DNA of 22,500 nt from Symbiodinium natans (GCA_905221605.1 CAJNDS010002817.1:197121-219620), one strand, 5' to 3'; positions 12,491 through 21,929 are shown, numbered from the stretch's first letter. Program-made: numbers and translations. Notes: generated by a model from the letters alone, not told the origin.

Positions 12491-14800
12491 GCAAAAATTG
12501 AGCCCAACATTTTGGGACCAGGGCTTGCGATCTGACTCTTTGGAGCAAAAATCGATTCCAAAATCTTAGGGACCAGGGCTTGCGATGTTACTCTTTGGAG
12601 CAAGAAATGAGCCCAAAATCTTAAAGACCGGGGCTTGCGATTTCACCTTTTGGAGCAAATACTGGGCCCAAAATCTTAGGGACCAGGGCTTGCAATTTGA
12701 CTCCGTGGAGCACAAATCGACCCCCAAATCTTAGGGACCAGGGCTTGCGATTTGACTCTGTGGAGCACAAATCGACCCCGACAACTTAGGGACCAGGGCT
12801 TGCGATTTGACTCTTTGGAGCAAAAATCGACCCAAAAATCTAAGGGACCAGGGCTTGCGATTTTACTCTTTGGCGCAAAAACTGGGCCCCAAATCTTAGG
12901 GACCAGGGCTTGCGATGTCACTCTTTGGAGCAAAATTGAACCCAAAGTCTTAGGGACCAGGGCTTGCGATTTGACTCTTTGGAGCAAAAACTGGGCCCAA
13001 AATCTTAGGGAGCAGGGTTTGCGATTTGACTCTTTGGAGCAAAAACTGGGCCCCAAATCTTAGGGACCAGGGCTTGCGGTTTGACTCTTTGGAGCAAAAA
13101 TTGAACCCAAAATCTTAGGGACCAGGGCTTGCGATTTGACTCTTTGAACCAAAAACTGGGCCCAAAATCTTAGGGACAAGGGCTTGCGATGTCACTCTTT
13201 GGAGCAAAAAATGAACCCAAAATCTTAGGGACCAGGGCTTGCGATTTGACTCTTTGGAGCAAAAACTGGGCCCCAAATCTTAGGGACCAGGGCTTGCGAT
13301 TTGACTCTTTGGAGCAAAAATTGAACCCAAAATCTTAGGGACCAGGGCTTGCGATTTGACTCTTCGGAGCAAAAACTGGGCCCAAGATCTTAGGGACCAG
13401 GGCTTGCGATGTCACTCTTTGGAGCAACAATGAATGCAAAATCTTAGGGACCAGGGCCTGCGATTTGACTCTTTGGAGCAAAAATTGAACCCAAAATCTT
13501 AGGGACCAGGGCTTGCGATTTGACTCTTTGGAGCAAAAACTGGGCCCAAGATCTTAGGGACCAGGGCTTGCGATGTCACTCTTTGGAGCAAAAAATGAAC
13601 CCAAAATCTTAGGGACCAGGGCTTGCGATTTGACTCTTTGGAGCAAAAACTGGGCCCCAAATCTTAGGGACCAGGGCTTGCGATGTCACTCTTTGGAGCA
13701 AAAAACGAACCCAAAATCTTAAGGACCAGGGCTTGCGATGTCACTCTTTGGAGCAAAAATTGAACCCAAAATCTTAGGGACCAGGACTTGCGATGTCACT
13801 CTTTGGAGCAAAAACTGGGCCCCAAATCTTAGGGACCAGGGCTTGCGATGTCACTCTTTGGAGCAAAAAATGAACCCAAAATCTTAGGGACCAGGGCTTG
13901 CGATGTTACTCTTTGGAGCAAAAACTGGGCCCCAAATCTTAGGGACCAGGGCTTGCGATGTCACTCTTTGGAGCAAAAATTGAACCCAAAATCTTAGGGA
14001 CCAGGACTTGCGATGTCACTCTTTGGAGCAAAAACTGGGCCCCCAATCTTAGGGACCAGAGCTTGCGATGTCACTCTTTGGAGCAAAAATTGAACCCAAA
14101 ATCTTAGGGACCAGGGCTTGCGATTTGACTCTTCGGAGCAAAAACTGGGCCCCAAATCTTAGGGACCAGGGCTTGCGATGTTACTCTTTGGAGCAAAGAT
14201 TGAACCCAAAATCTTAGGGACCAGGGCTTGCGATTTGACCCTTTGGAGCAAAAACTGGGCCCAAAATCTTAGGGACCAGGGCTTGCGATTTGACTCTTTG
14301 GAGCAACTGGGCCCAAGATCTTAGGGACCAGGGCTTGCGATGTCACTCTTTTGGGCAAGAAATGAGCCCAAAATCTTAGGGAGCAGGGCTTGCGATTTGA
14401 CCCTTTGGAGCAAAAACTGTGCCCCAAATCTTAGGGACCAGGGCTTGCGGTTTGACTCTGTGGAGCAAAAATTGAACCCGAAATCTTCGGGACCAGGGCT
14501 TGCGATTTGACTCTTCGGAGCAAGAAATGAGCCCAAAATCTTAAGGACCAGGGCTTGCTTTGGAGCAAAAAACTGAGTCCAAAATCTTAGGGACCAGGGC
14601 TTGCGATTTGACTCTTTGGAGCAAAAACTGGGCCCCAAATAATAGGGACCAGGGCTTGCGATGTTACTCTTTGGGGCAAGAAATGAGCCCAAAATCTTAG
14701 GGACCAGGGCTTGCGATGTTACTCTTTGGGGCAAGAAATGAGCTCAAAATCTTAGGGACCAGGGCTTGCGATGTCACTTTTTGGAGCAAAAACTGTGCCC
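12491..14800 (+). repeat. 55-bp tandem satellite, about 42 units
   Basis: The unit contains CTTAGGGACCAGGGCTTGCG, then GATTTGACTCTTTGGAGC and a variable A-rich tail. Spacing is 55 bases in nearly all units. Units differ at two diagnostic places: GATTTGAC versus GATGTCAC, and TTGAACCC versus CTGGGCCC. Flanking units are more diverged than central ones, as usual for satellites kept uniform by unequal exchange. A truncated unit lies near 14555 and a short one near 14300. As 55 is not a multiple of three, the long open frames here switch frame each unit and are not genes. Confidence 0.95.
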
Positions 14801-15167
14801 TAGTATTGGGGGGAGGAGGGCTCGTGATTTAGTATTGGGAGGAGGCCCGGGCTCGTAAATTAGTATTGGGGGGAGGCCCGGGCTCGTGATTTAGTATTGC
14901 GGGAGGCCCGGGCTCGTGATTTAGTATTGGGGGGAGGCCCGGGCTCGTGATTTAGTATTGGGGGGAGGCCCGGCCTCGTAATTTGGAGGCCCGGGCTCGT
15001 GATTTAGCCCGGGCTCGTGATTTTTAGCATTGGGGGGAGGCCCGGGCTCGTGATTTAGTATTGCGGGAAGGCCCGGGCTCGTAATTTAGTATTGGGGGGA
15101 GGCCCGGGCTCGTGATTTAGTATTGGGGGGAGGCCCGGGCTCGTGGTTTAGTATTGGGGGGAGGAGG
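14801..15167 (+). repeat. 31-bp tandem repeat, about 13 units
   Basis: The unit is AGTATTGGGGGGAGG followed by CCCGGGCTCGTGATTT. Variants include TTGCGGGAGG and CTCGTAATTT; two truncated units lie near 14988-15020. CCCGGG gives each unit a small palindrome. It abuts the 55-bp array at its left with no spacer. Confidence 0.93.
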
Positions 15168-16836
15168 ATGCCCCAGCCCCCACCCCCCATTTAAAAATAA
15201 TAAATGAATTACTTGAATTAATTGAAATAATTGAATTAATTCAATTAATTCAATTAATTCAATTAATTGATTTATTTCCAAAGGGGAGGTGGAATTAATT
15301 TAATTAATTGAATTAATTCAATTATTTCAATTAATTCAAGTAATTCATTTATTTCCAAATGGGGGGGATTCCCCAGCCCCCACCCCCCCCTTTGGAAATA
15401 AATGAACTAATTGAATTAATTGAATTAATTGAATTAATTGAATTAATTGAATTAATTGAACTAATTCAATTAATTCATTTATTTCCAAAGGGGAGGTGGA
15501 ATTAATTGAATTAATTGAATTAATTCAATTATTTCAATTAATTCAATTAATTAATTTATTTCCAAAGGGGGGGGAGGGGGGGGGGCTGGGGAATCCCCCG
15601 ATTTGGAAATAATTGAATTAATTGAATTAATTGAATTAATTGAATTAATTGAATTAATTGAATCAATTCAATTAATTCAATTAATTCAATTAATTCAATT
15701 AATTCCACCCCCCCCTTTGGAAATAAATGAATTCATTGAATTAATGAATTAATAGAATTAATTCAATTAATTCAATTAATTCAATTAATTCAATTAATTC
15801 AATTAATTCATTTATTTCCAAAGGGGGGGGGGTGGGGGCTGGGGAATCCCCCCCATTGGAAATGATGAACTAATTGAACGAAATTATTTAAACTATCGCG
15901 GCTCGATTTGGCCAAATTTTGCCGGGCAGCCTGCGGGCAAAATTTGGCCAAATCGGGCTGCTCTTCGTATGCCATGAGAAATGCGCGGCTCGATTTGGCC
16001 AAATTTTGCCCGGAGGCTGCCCGGCAAAATTTGGCCAAATCGAGCCGCGATAGTTTAAACAATTTCGGGCCTCCAGAAAGGCGCGGCTCGATTTGGCCAA
16101 ATTTTGCCGGGCAGCCTCCGGGCAAAATTTGGCCAAATCGAGCTGGGGGGGTGGGGTCTGCGGAATCCCCCCCATTTGGAAATAAATGAATTAATTGAAT
16201 TAATTGAATTAATTGAATTAATTCAATCATTTCAATTAATCAAATACATTCAATTAATTCCACCCCACCTTTGGAAATAAATGAATTAATTGAATTAATT
16301 GAATTAATTGAACTAATTCAATTAATTCAATTAATTCAATTAATTCAATTAATTCAATTAATTCAATTAATTCAATTAATTCATTTATTTCCAAAGGGGG
16401 GGGGAGGGGTGGGGGCTGGGGAATCCCCCCCATTTGGAAATAAATTAGTTAATTGAATTAATTGAATTAACCGAAATAATTCAACTAATTCAATTAATTC
16501 AATTAATTCATTTATTTCCAAAGGGGAGGTGGAATTAATTGAATTAATTGAATTAATTCCAATTAATTCAATTAATTCAATTAATTCAATTAATTCAATT
16601 ATTTCAATTAATTCAATTAATTCAATTAATTCATTTATTTCCAAAGGGGGGGTTCAATTAATTCAATTAATTCAATTAATTCAACTAATTCAACTAATTC
16701 AATTAATTCCACCTCCCCCTTTGGAAATAAATGAATTAATTGAATTAATTGATTAAATTCATTAAATTCCAGGGGGAAAGTGGAAATTAAGGAATTTAAT
16801 GAATTAAATTCTGTCTGTGCAACCCTACAGGACCTA
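15168..16836. repeat. Palindromic blocks of a 9-bp AT-rich repeat, copy A
   Basis: Blocks run (GAATTAATT)n then (CAATTAATT)n, which is the same 9-mer in the opposite orientation, so each block is a long palindrome. Blocks are bounded by CCCCCTTTGGAAATAAATG on the left and CATTTATTTCCAAAGGGGG on the right, themselves inverted copies. Some borders carry GGGGATTCCCCAGCCCCC. The 9-mer has an in-frame reading (ELI, QLI or INS tripeptides), but frames start and stop at the borders and look accidental. Confidence 0.93.
15880..16145. repeat. Cluster of perfect hairpins (GATTTGGCCAAATTTTGCC), copy A
   Basis: Three successive inverted repeats sit inside the AT-rich palindrome region: 15904-15955, 15984-16049 (about 27-base stem from CGCGGCTCG to CGAGCCGCG with a small loop) and 16083-16142. 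The core TTTGGCCAAA is also a palindrome. A larger symmetry pairs TTTAAACTATCGCGG (about 15888) with CCGCGATAGTTTAAA (about 16044). Confidence 0.9.
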
Positions 16837-16939
16837 AAATAGGGTCTATTTGGAACATGGCTCTTGTGAATAAGTATACGTTTTGGGGCCTGTTTTCCTC
16901 TTGTAAATACGATTCCCAGCTTCCAAATAGACCCTATTT
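16837..16939 (+). mobile_element. 103-bp element with perfect 19-base inverted ends, copy 1
   Basis: The arms AAATAGGGTCTATTTGGAA (16837-16855) and its exact reverse complement (16921-16939) enclose 65 unique bases. There is no coding capacity. Size and symmetry resemble a very small non-autonomous inverted-repeat transposon, but no target-site duplication is visible, and this copy and the 19388 copy share flanks, so they arose by segmental duplication. Confidence 0.6.
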
Positions 16940-16952
16940 AAGCTGCACACGC

Positions 16953-19340
16953 CCCCACCCCCCATTTGGAAATAAATTAATTACTTGAATTAATTGAAAT
17001 AATTGAATTAATTCAATTAATTCAATTAATTGATTTATTTCCAAAGGGGAGGTGGAATTAGTTGAATTAATTGAATTAATTCAATTATTTCAATTAATTC
17101 AAGTAATTCATTTATTTCCAAATGGGGGGGATTCCCCAGCCCCCACCCCCCCCCTTTGGAAATAAATGAATTAATTGAATTAATTGAATTAATTGAGCTA
17201 ATTGAATTAATTGAATTAATTCAACTAATTCAATTAATTCATTTATTTCCAAAGGGGAGGTGGAATTAATTGAATTAATTGAATTAATTCAATTATTTCA
17301 ATTAATTCAATTAATTCAATTAATTCATTTATTTCCAAATGGGGGGGATTCCCCATCCCCCACCCCCCCCCCCCCTTTGGAAATAAATGAATTAATTGAA
17401 TTAATTGAATTAATTGAATTAATTGAATTTCAATTAATGGATTTATTTCCAAAGGGGAGGTGGAATTAATTGAATTAATTGAATTAATTCAATTATTTCA
17501 ATTAATTCAATTAATTCATTTATTTCCAAAGGGGGGGGAGGGGTGGGGGCTGGGGAATCCCCCCATTTGGAAATAATTGAATTAATTGAATTAATTGAAT
17601 TAATTGAATTAATTGAACTAATTGACTCAATTCAATTAATTCAATTAACTAAATTAAATTAATTAATTCCACCCCCCCTTTGGAAATAAATTAATTAATT
17701 GAATTAATTGAATTAATTGAATTAATTGAATTAATTCAATTAATTCAATTAATGCAATTAATTCAATTAATTCATTTATTTCCAAAGGGGGGGGGGGTGG
17801 GGTCTGGGGAATCCCCCCCATTTGGAAATGAATGAACTAATTGAACGAAATTATTTAAACTATCGCGGCTCGATTTGGCCAAATTTTGCCGGGCAGCCTG
17901 CGGGCAAAATTTGGCCAAATCGGGCTGCTTCTCGTATGCCATGAGAAATGCGCGGCTCGATTTGGCCAAATTTTGCCCGGAGGCTGCCGGCAAAAATTTG
18001 CCAAATCGAGCCGGCATTTCTCAGCGGTACGACGAGCAGCCCGATTTGGCAAATTTTGCCGCACCTAGAGAGGAAAGACTTCCCGGCAAAATTTGGCCAC
18101 AATCTAGCCGCGATAGTTTAAATAAGTCGGCCCTCCAGAAAGGCGCGGCTCGAATTGGCCCAGATTTTGGCCGGCAGTCTGCGGGCACAATTTGGCCAAA
18201 TCGGCTGCTCGTCGAACGCATGAGAAAATGCGCGGCTCGATTTGGCCAAATTTGGCCGGGCAGCCTCCGGGCAAATTTGGCCAAGCATCGAGCCGCGCCT
18301 TCTGAAGGCCCGACATTTTTAAACTATCCGCGGGGCTCGATTTGGCAATAAGAATTTTGCCGGGCAGCTTCCGGCAAAATTTGGCCAAATCGGGCTGCCC
18401 TTCCGTATGCGATGAGAAATGGTGGCTCGCTTTGGCCAAATTTTTGCCCGGAGGCTGCCCGGCAAAATTTGGCCAAATCGAGCCGCGATAGTTTAAATAA
18501 TTTCGGGCCTCCAGAAAGGCGCGGCTCGATTTGGCCAAATTTTGCCGGGCAGCCTCCGGGCAAAATTTGGCCAAATCGAGCTGGGGGGGTGGGCTCTGGG
18601 GAATCCCCCCCATTTGGAAATAAATGAATTAATTGAATTAATTGAATGAATTGAATTAATTGAATTAATTCAATTAACTAAATTAATTCAATTAATTCCA
18701 CCCCCCCTTTGGAAATAAATGAATTAATTGAATTAATTGAATTAATTGAATTAATTGAATTAATTGAATTAATTGAATTAATTGAATTAATTCAATTAAT
18801 TCAATTAATTCAATTAATTCAATTAATTCATGTATTTCCAAAGGGGGGGGAGGGGTGGGGGCTGGGGAATCCCCCCCATTTGGAAATAAATGAATTAATT
18901 GAATTAATTGAATTAATCGAAATAATTCAACTAATTCAATTAATTCAATTAATTCATTTATTTCCAAAGGGGAGGTGGAATTAATTGAATTAATTGAATT
19001 AATTCCAATTAATTCAATTAATTCAATTAATTCAATTAATTCAATTAATTCAATTAATTCTAATTCAATTAATTCAATTAATTCAATTAATTCAATTAAT
19101 TCAATTAATTCAATTAATTCAATTAATTCAATTAATTCAATTAATTCAATTAATTCAATTAATTCAATTAATTCAATTCATTCAATTAATTCATTTATTA
19201 CCAAAGGGGGGGGTTCAATTAATTCAATTAATTCAATTAATTCAACTAATTCAATTAATTCCACCCCCCCCTTTGGAAATAAATGAATTAATTGAATTAA
19301 TTGATTAAATTCATTAAATTCCAGGGGGAAAGTGGAAATT
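16953..19340. repeat. Palindromic 9-bp repeat blocks, copy B of the duplication
   Basis: Repeats the architecture of 15168-16836 in the same order: acyclic starter with TTACTTGAATTAATTG, palindromic blocks, GGCCAAAT hairpin cluster, more blocks, and the TTAAATTCCAGGGGGAAAG stretch before the inverted-repeat element. It is longer because the hairpin cluster (17850-18582) and the last 9-mer block (18975-19200) are expanded. Confidence 0.92.
17850..18582. repeat. Expanded GGCCAAAT hairpin cluster, copy B
   Basis: About eight hairpin-type units compared with three in copy A. Units at both ends (17868-17925 and 18425-18582) match copy A closely. Those in the middle have small deletions and substitutions (for example CAAAAATTTGCC, GCAAGCATCG), so the expansion is either older or less constrained. 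The same spacers recur (CTCGTATGCCATGAGAAATG, GGGCCTCCAGAAAGG). Confidence 0.88.
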
Positions 19341-19387
19341 AAGGAATTTAATGAACTAATTCTGTCTGTGCAACCCTACAGGACCTA

Positions 19388-19490
19388 AAATAGGGTCTAT
19401 TTGGAACATGGCTCTTGTGAATAAGTATACGTTTTGGGGCCTGTTTTCCTCTTGTAAATACGATTCCCAGCTTCCAAATAGACCCTATTT
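19388..19490 (+). mobile_element. 103-bp element with perfect 19-base inverted ends, copy 2
   Basis: Arms at 19388-19406 and 19472-19490; the interior is identical or nearly so to the copy at 16837. The right flank GCTGCACA leads into 17 C (19501-19517) and more C-rich sequence. Confidence 0.6.
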
Positions 19491-19500
19491 AAGCTGCACA

Positions 19501-19763
19501 CCCCCCCCCCCCCCCCCTTTTGGCCCCCCCCCCCCTCCCCCTTTTCAGGCCCTGCTGTCGACCTGTACTGCGCCCGCACTTCTCCTGCCTGACTCAAAAA
19601 AAGCTTGCTTGTCAGCCGCGCTTCTAGCTTTCGTGGCCCCGATCTCAAGTATTCTAGTTGCCACTAGTGCATCGACTGGACTAGTGCAGGAGTGACTTAG
19701 ATATGTTGTGGTGATGCCAGGCGTCGTCATCTTAGCTTGCCGTACATGAAGTGGTCTTCAGCT
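19501..19763. other. C runs, acceptor-like site and unique stretch
   Basis: C runs at 19501-19517 and 19524-19541 are followed by CTTTTCAG and then GCC (19549), a good splice-acceptor context. Forward frames after it read PAVDLYCARTSP, or a longer hydrophobic one to a TGA at 19693. A reverse frame (19730-19545) is open too. Codon choice does not separate them; an exon is possible but not assigned. Confidence 0.35.
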
Positions 19764-19764
19764 A

Positions 19765-19840
19765 CTAAACCCTAAACCCTAAACCCTAAACCCTAAACCC
19801 TAAACCCTAAACCCTAAACCCTAAACCCTAAACCCTAAAC
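19765..19840 (-). repeat. Telomere-like (CCCTAAA) block, about 11 units
   Basis: Nearly perfect heptamers, ending directly before TTCTCAG at the first exon candidate of the right-hand gene. Confidence 0.93.
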
Positions 19841-19849
19841 CGTTCTCAG

Positions 19850-21111
19850 CGAAGAAGCCTGGGACACGGAGCTGTGGCACCGGGTTTAGCTATGACTTGG
19901 GGTGGCTTTCATGGCTTCGGTGGCTTCTTCCAGCCGCCAAGCCCGCCGGAAGAGCAGCGAGTTCACCGCACACGACACGGGTAGGAGGATATGCTCAAGT
20001 CAAGAGGCCTGTTTGGAACAGGGGGGCCTCATGATACTGCTGATCCACAGGTGAGAAGCATTTTTGTTTGCCTTCCTATGGTGTACGGTCCTTGACTAGA
20101 TCGTAATGGGCCCTGTTCCCCCTTTTTAGGGGGCCCTTGGTTCCTTAACTTCTACCCAAACCCCAGACCCGAACCCAAAACCCTAAACCCTAGACCCTAG
20201 ACCCTAAACCCTAAACCCTAAACCCTATACCCTAAACCCTAAACCCTAAACCCTAAACCCAACGCTAGAAGGGAGCCCTTTTGTAATCCCTAAACCATAA
20301 ACACGACGAAGGAGTTGGAGGCGTGCAACGAGGAGATAGCTTCACTGGAGAAGCGAAAGCAGGCGGGGTGTCGGTGTGGTTTAGGGTTTAGGGCTTGCGG
20401 GCGTTTTGTGGTTCAGAGTTTAACTAGATAGGTTGTGGTTGCATTTTCGGGAGATGTACTACAAATGCTCCTGATAGTTTGTGGGCTTCGGGCTAATTAG
20501 GGCCATTCTTGAGGATGTGCATTTGGGCATTTGGGGGCCAATCGAGGGGGGGGGGGGGACGGGAGGGGGGGGAAGGAATTCAGGTATACAAGTTCTCCAC
20601 ACCCGAAGCCCTAAACGCCCAATCTGGAACAACCGCCCAAACCCCAAACACCAAAGCACCACATCAACCCTAAAAGAGCACACAACCTGTGTAAACCCTG
20701 GGGGTGCAGTCCGTGCTAAGTTTCCAGCTTTCCAGGAGTCGTTTAAGGGTGTAAATCAGGGTCGAAATAATTACGAGTAATATTCCCTTATGGCCGCTTG
20801 AAATTGCACTAGAAAAGTCTCCCACAACACTGTTCTATTTTTTCAGGCCCCTATATTACGTGGGGCTCGCCTGTTCCCCTTGTTCCCCTAAACCCTAAAG
20901 TTAAAGCCTTTGGACCCTAAACCCTAAAGCCTAAACTTCATGCCCTAAACCCTAAACCCTCAACCCTAAACTTCAAGCCTTGAGGGGCCCTAATTTGTAG
21001 CCCTTTAAACCCTAAACCCTAAACCCTAATTTGCCGGGTGTGGGGCCGCAGGTAAGGCCAAAAAATATTCACGATTCCCAGGAGACGGCTGGAAAGATGT
21101 GCGAGCTGGCA
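19850..21111 (+). CDS. Unidentified multi-exon gene fragment with a coiled-coil-like segment
   Basis: Exon-like islands on this strand can be joined in phase. 19850-19883 reads EEAWDTELWHR with a GT donor. 19985-20050 starts EDMLKSRGLFG and ends HDTADPQ at a textbook donor (CAG, then GTGAGA). 20312-20362 reads ELEACNEEIASLEKRKQ, charged and heptad-like. Looser candidates follow: 20501-20546 (AILEDVHLGIWGPIE), 20736 onward (ESFKGVNQ) and 21082-21108 or 21111 (ETAGKMCEL). Acceptors are mostly AG followed by GAG. The phases of the first three exons agree (all joins phase 0). Introns after 20050 contain CCCTAAA/TTTAGGG repeats. I cannot name the protein; a coiled-coil protein is an inference. An overlapping frame is open across 19850-20030, so exon choice there is uncertain. 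Confidence 0.38.
19985..20050 (+). CDS. Exon of unidentified gene, canonical GT donor
   Basis: Twenty-two codons run from an acceptor (GGGTAG followed by GAG) to the donor CAG followed by GTGAGAAG, the best-looking splice donor in the window. The peptide begins EDMLKSRGLFGTGG. An in-frame TAG overlaps the acceptor, so the frame cannot extend upstream without splicing. A different frame of the same DNA (from ATG 19911) is also open but ends out of phase with the next island, which is why I chose this one. Confidence 0.4.
20158..20262 (-). repeat. CCCTAAA block
   Basis: CCCTAAA with CCCTAGA and CCCTATA variants, within the intron between the 19985 and 20312 exon candidates. Confidence 0.88.
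20312..20362 (+). CDS. Exon of unidentified gene, coiled-coil-like
   Basis: Seventeen codons read ELEACNEEIASLEKRKQ, with a hydrophobic spacing and Glu/Lys richness typical of coiled coils. The acceptor is GACGAAG followed by GAG. The donor may be GC at 20363 or a GT a few bases further (20374-20375), the latter giving AGC and joining in phase to the 20501 island. This is the most protein-like peptide on the right side of the window. Confidence 0.48.
20363..20735. other. Mixed region with G runs and one exon-like island
   Basis: After a short TTTAGGG pair (20380-20393), an acceptor at 20499-20500 precedes AILEDVHLGIWGPIE (20501-20546), which runs straight into G runs at 20546-20576. The rest (20577-20735) is A/C-rich decayed sequence. 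The exon is possible only if joined from the GT donor at 20374. Confidence 0.25.
20888..21030 (-). repeat. CCCTAAA-derived blocks
   Basis: CCCTAAA units with CTTCAAGCC and TTGAGGGGCCC interruptions. Confidence 0.8.
21082..21108 (+). CDS. Possible small exon of the same gene
   Basis: An acceptor with a good context (GATTCCCAG followed by GAG) precedes ETAGKMCEL, and a GC donor could follow at 21109 (or 21112). It is in phase 0 like the upstream exons. A consensus donor-like CAGGTAAGG lies just upstream at 21048-21056, but I cannot define an exon ending there. Confidence 0.3.
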
Positions 21112-21139
21112 GCCCAGATTTGTTGTTGGCTGTTGCGTT

Positions 21140-21186
21140 TAGGGGTTTACGGTTTAGGGTTTAGGGTTTAGGGTTTAGGGTTTAAC
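21140..21186 (+). repeat. TTTAGGG block
   Basis: Six forward units after the candidate exon at 21082. Confidence 0.88.
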
Positions 21187-21400
21187 GGTCGGAGGAGCTG
21201 GGTTTTGGAGTACTCTACTTTAACACCTTTGCTGGTTTTGGGTTCCTATCATAGCTACTTGTACCTAGAAAAGTATATACTTCTTTCCAGGGCCTTACTC
21301 CAAAGTAGGGGGGAGCGTCCAGCATGAGAAGACGCGGACCTGCCGCTTATCGAGCTCCGAGGGGACGGCATGGTGTCAATCTGACAGTTGTAGAAGGTCA
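21187..21400 (+). other. Unique stretch with a strong acceptor, possible exon
   Basis: TATACTTCTTTCCAG ends at 21291 and is followed by GGCC. Phase 0 would give GLTPK and a stop, a plausible gene end; another frame runs on for 30 codons. Within it, after GAGAAG (about 21332), ADLPLIELRGDGMVSI and a TGA are also protein-like. The alternatives conflict, so no exon is fixed. Confidence 0.25.
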
Positions 21401-21456
21401 GGGTTTAGGGTTTAGGGTTTGGGGTTTAGGGTTTAGGGTTTAGGGTTTAGGGTTTA
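21401..21456 (+). repeat. TTTAGGG block
   Basis: Seven to eight forward units with one TTTGGGG variant. Confidence 0.9.
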
Positions 21457-21512
21457 ATCTGGCTGAGACCCGCGAAAGGCCCTGAACCCTTGCATTCCAT
21501 GAGCTCTACATG

Positions 21513-21860
21513 AGCCCTAAACCCTAGACCCGAAACCCTTAAACCCTAAATCCTAAACCCTTAAACCCTTAAACCCTTAAACCCTTAAACCCATAAACCC
21601 TAAACCCCAAAACCCTTAAGCCCTAAAACCCTTAAACCCTTAAACCCTTAAAACCCTAAACCCCAAACCCCTAAACCCTAAAGCCCTAAAGCCCTAAAAC
21701 CCTAATCCTTGACCCTTACATGGACCCCAACTCGAAGCCGTACATGAAACCGAAGACCCCAAGCTGTAAATGAACCGCCAAGCCCTCTTCTTAACCCTAA
21801 CCCCCAAACCCCAAACCCCAAACCCTAAACCCTCAACCTTAGCCCTAAATAAGACCTCAT
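21513..21860 (-). repeat. CCCTAAA block with 8-mer CCCTTAAA variant runs
   Basis: CCCTAAA units give way to runs of CCCTTAAA (21536-21590 and 21613-21652), then CCCTAAAG and CCCCAAA units (to about 21850). The 8-mer is the heptamer with one added T. Confidence 0.88.
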
Positions 21861-21929
21861 ACCTGCCAAGCAAGCCAGTGCTTCTTCCGAGGGTCACCGC
21901 AGAAGCAGAGCGGCCGGGAAACCCAGCGC

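Noticed and set aside
9000-12570. Many 60-160 codon frames on both strands, some repeated three times
   Set aside because: They come from purine/pyrimidine-skewed tandem DNA; peptides are low-complexity (KRE or FSL rich) and overlap on both strands.
12676-14734. Long frames through the 55-bp array, and a CRISPR-like look
   Set aside because: The unit is 55 bp, so reading shifts frame each unit; there are no unique spacers and the setting is eukaryotic.
15888-18627. Open frames with repeated LAKFCPEAARQNLAKSSR-like peptides
   Set aside because: They are translations of the GGCCAAAT hairpins, open on both strands and in several frames, with no start context or family.
15808-19286. Open frames encoding ELI, QLI or INS tripeptide repeats on both strands
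   Set aside because: They only reflect a 9-bp repeat (three codons) lacking stops in some frames; starts and stops fall at the block borders, and both strands are open alike.
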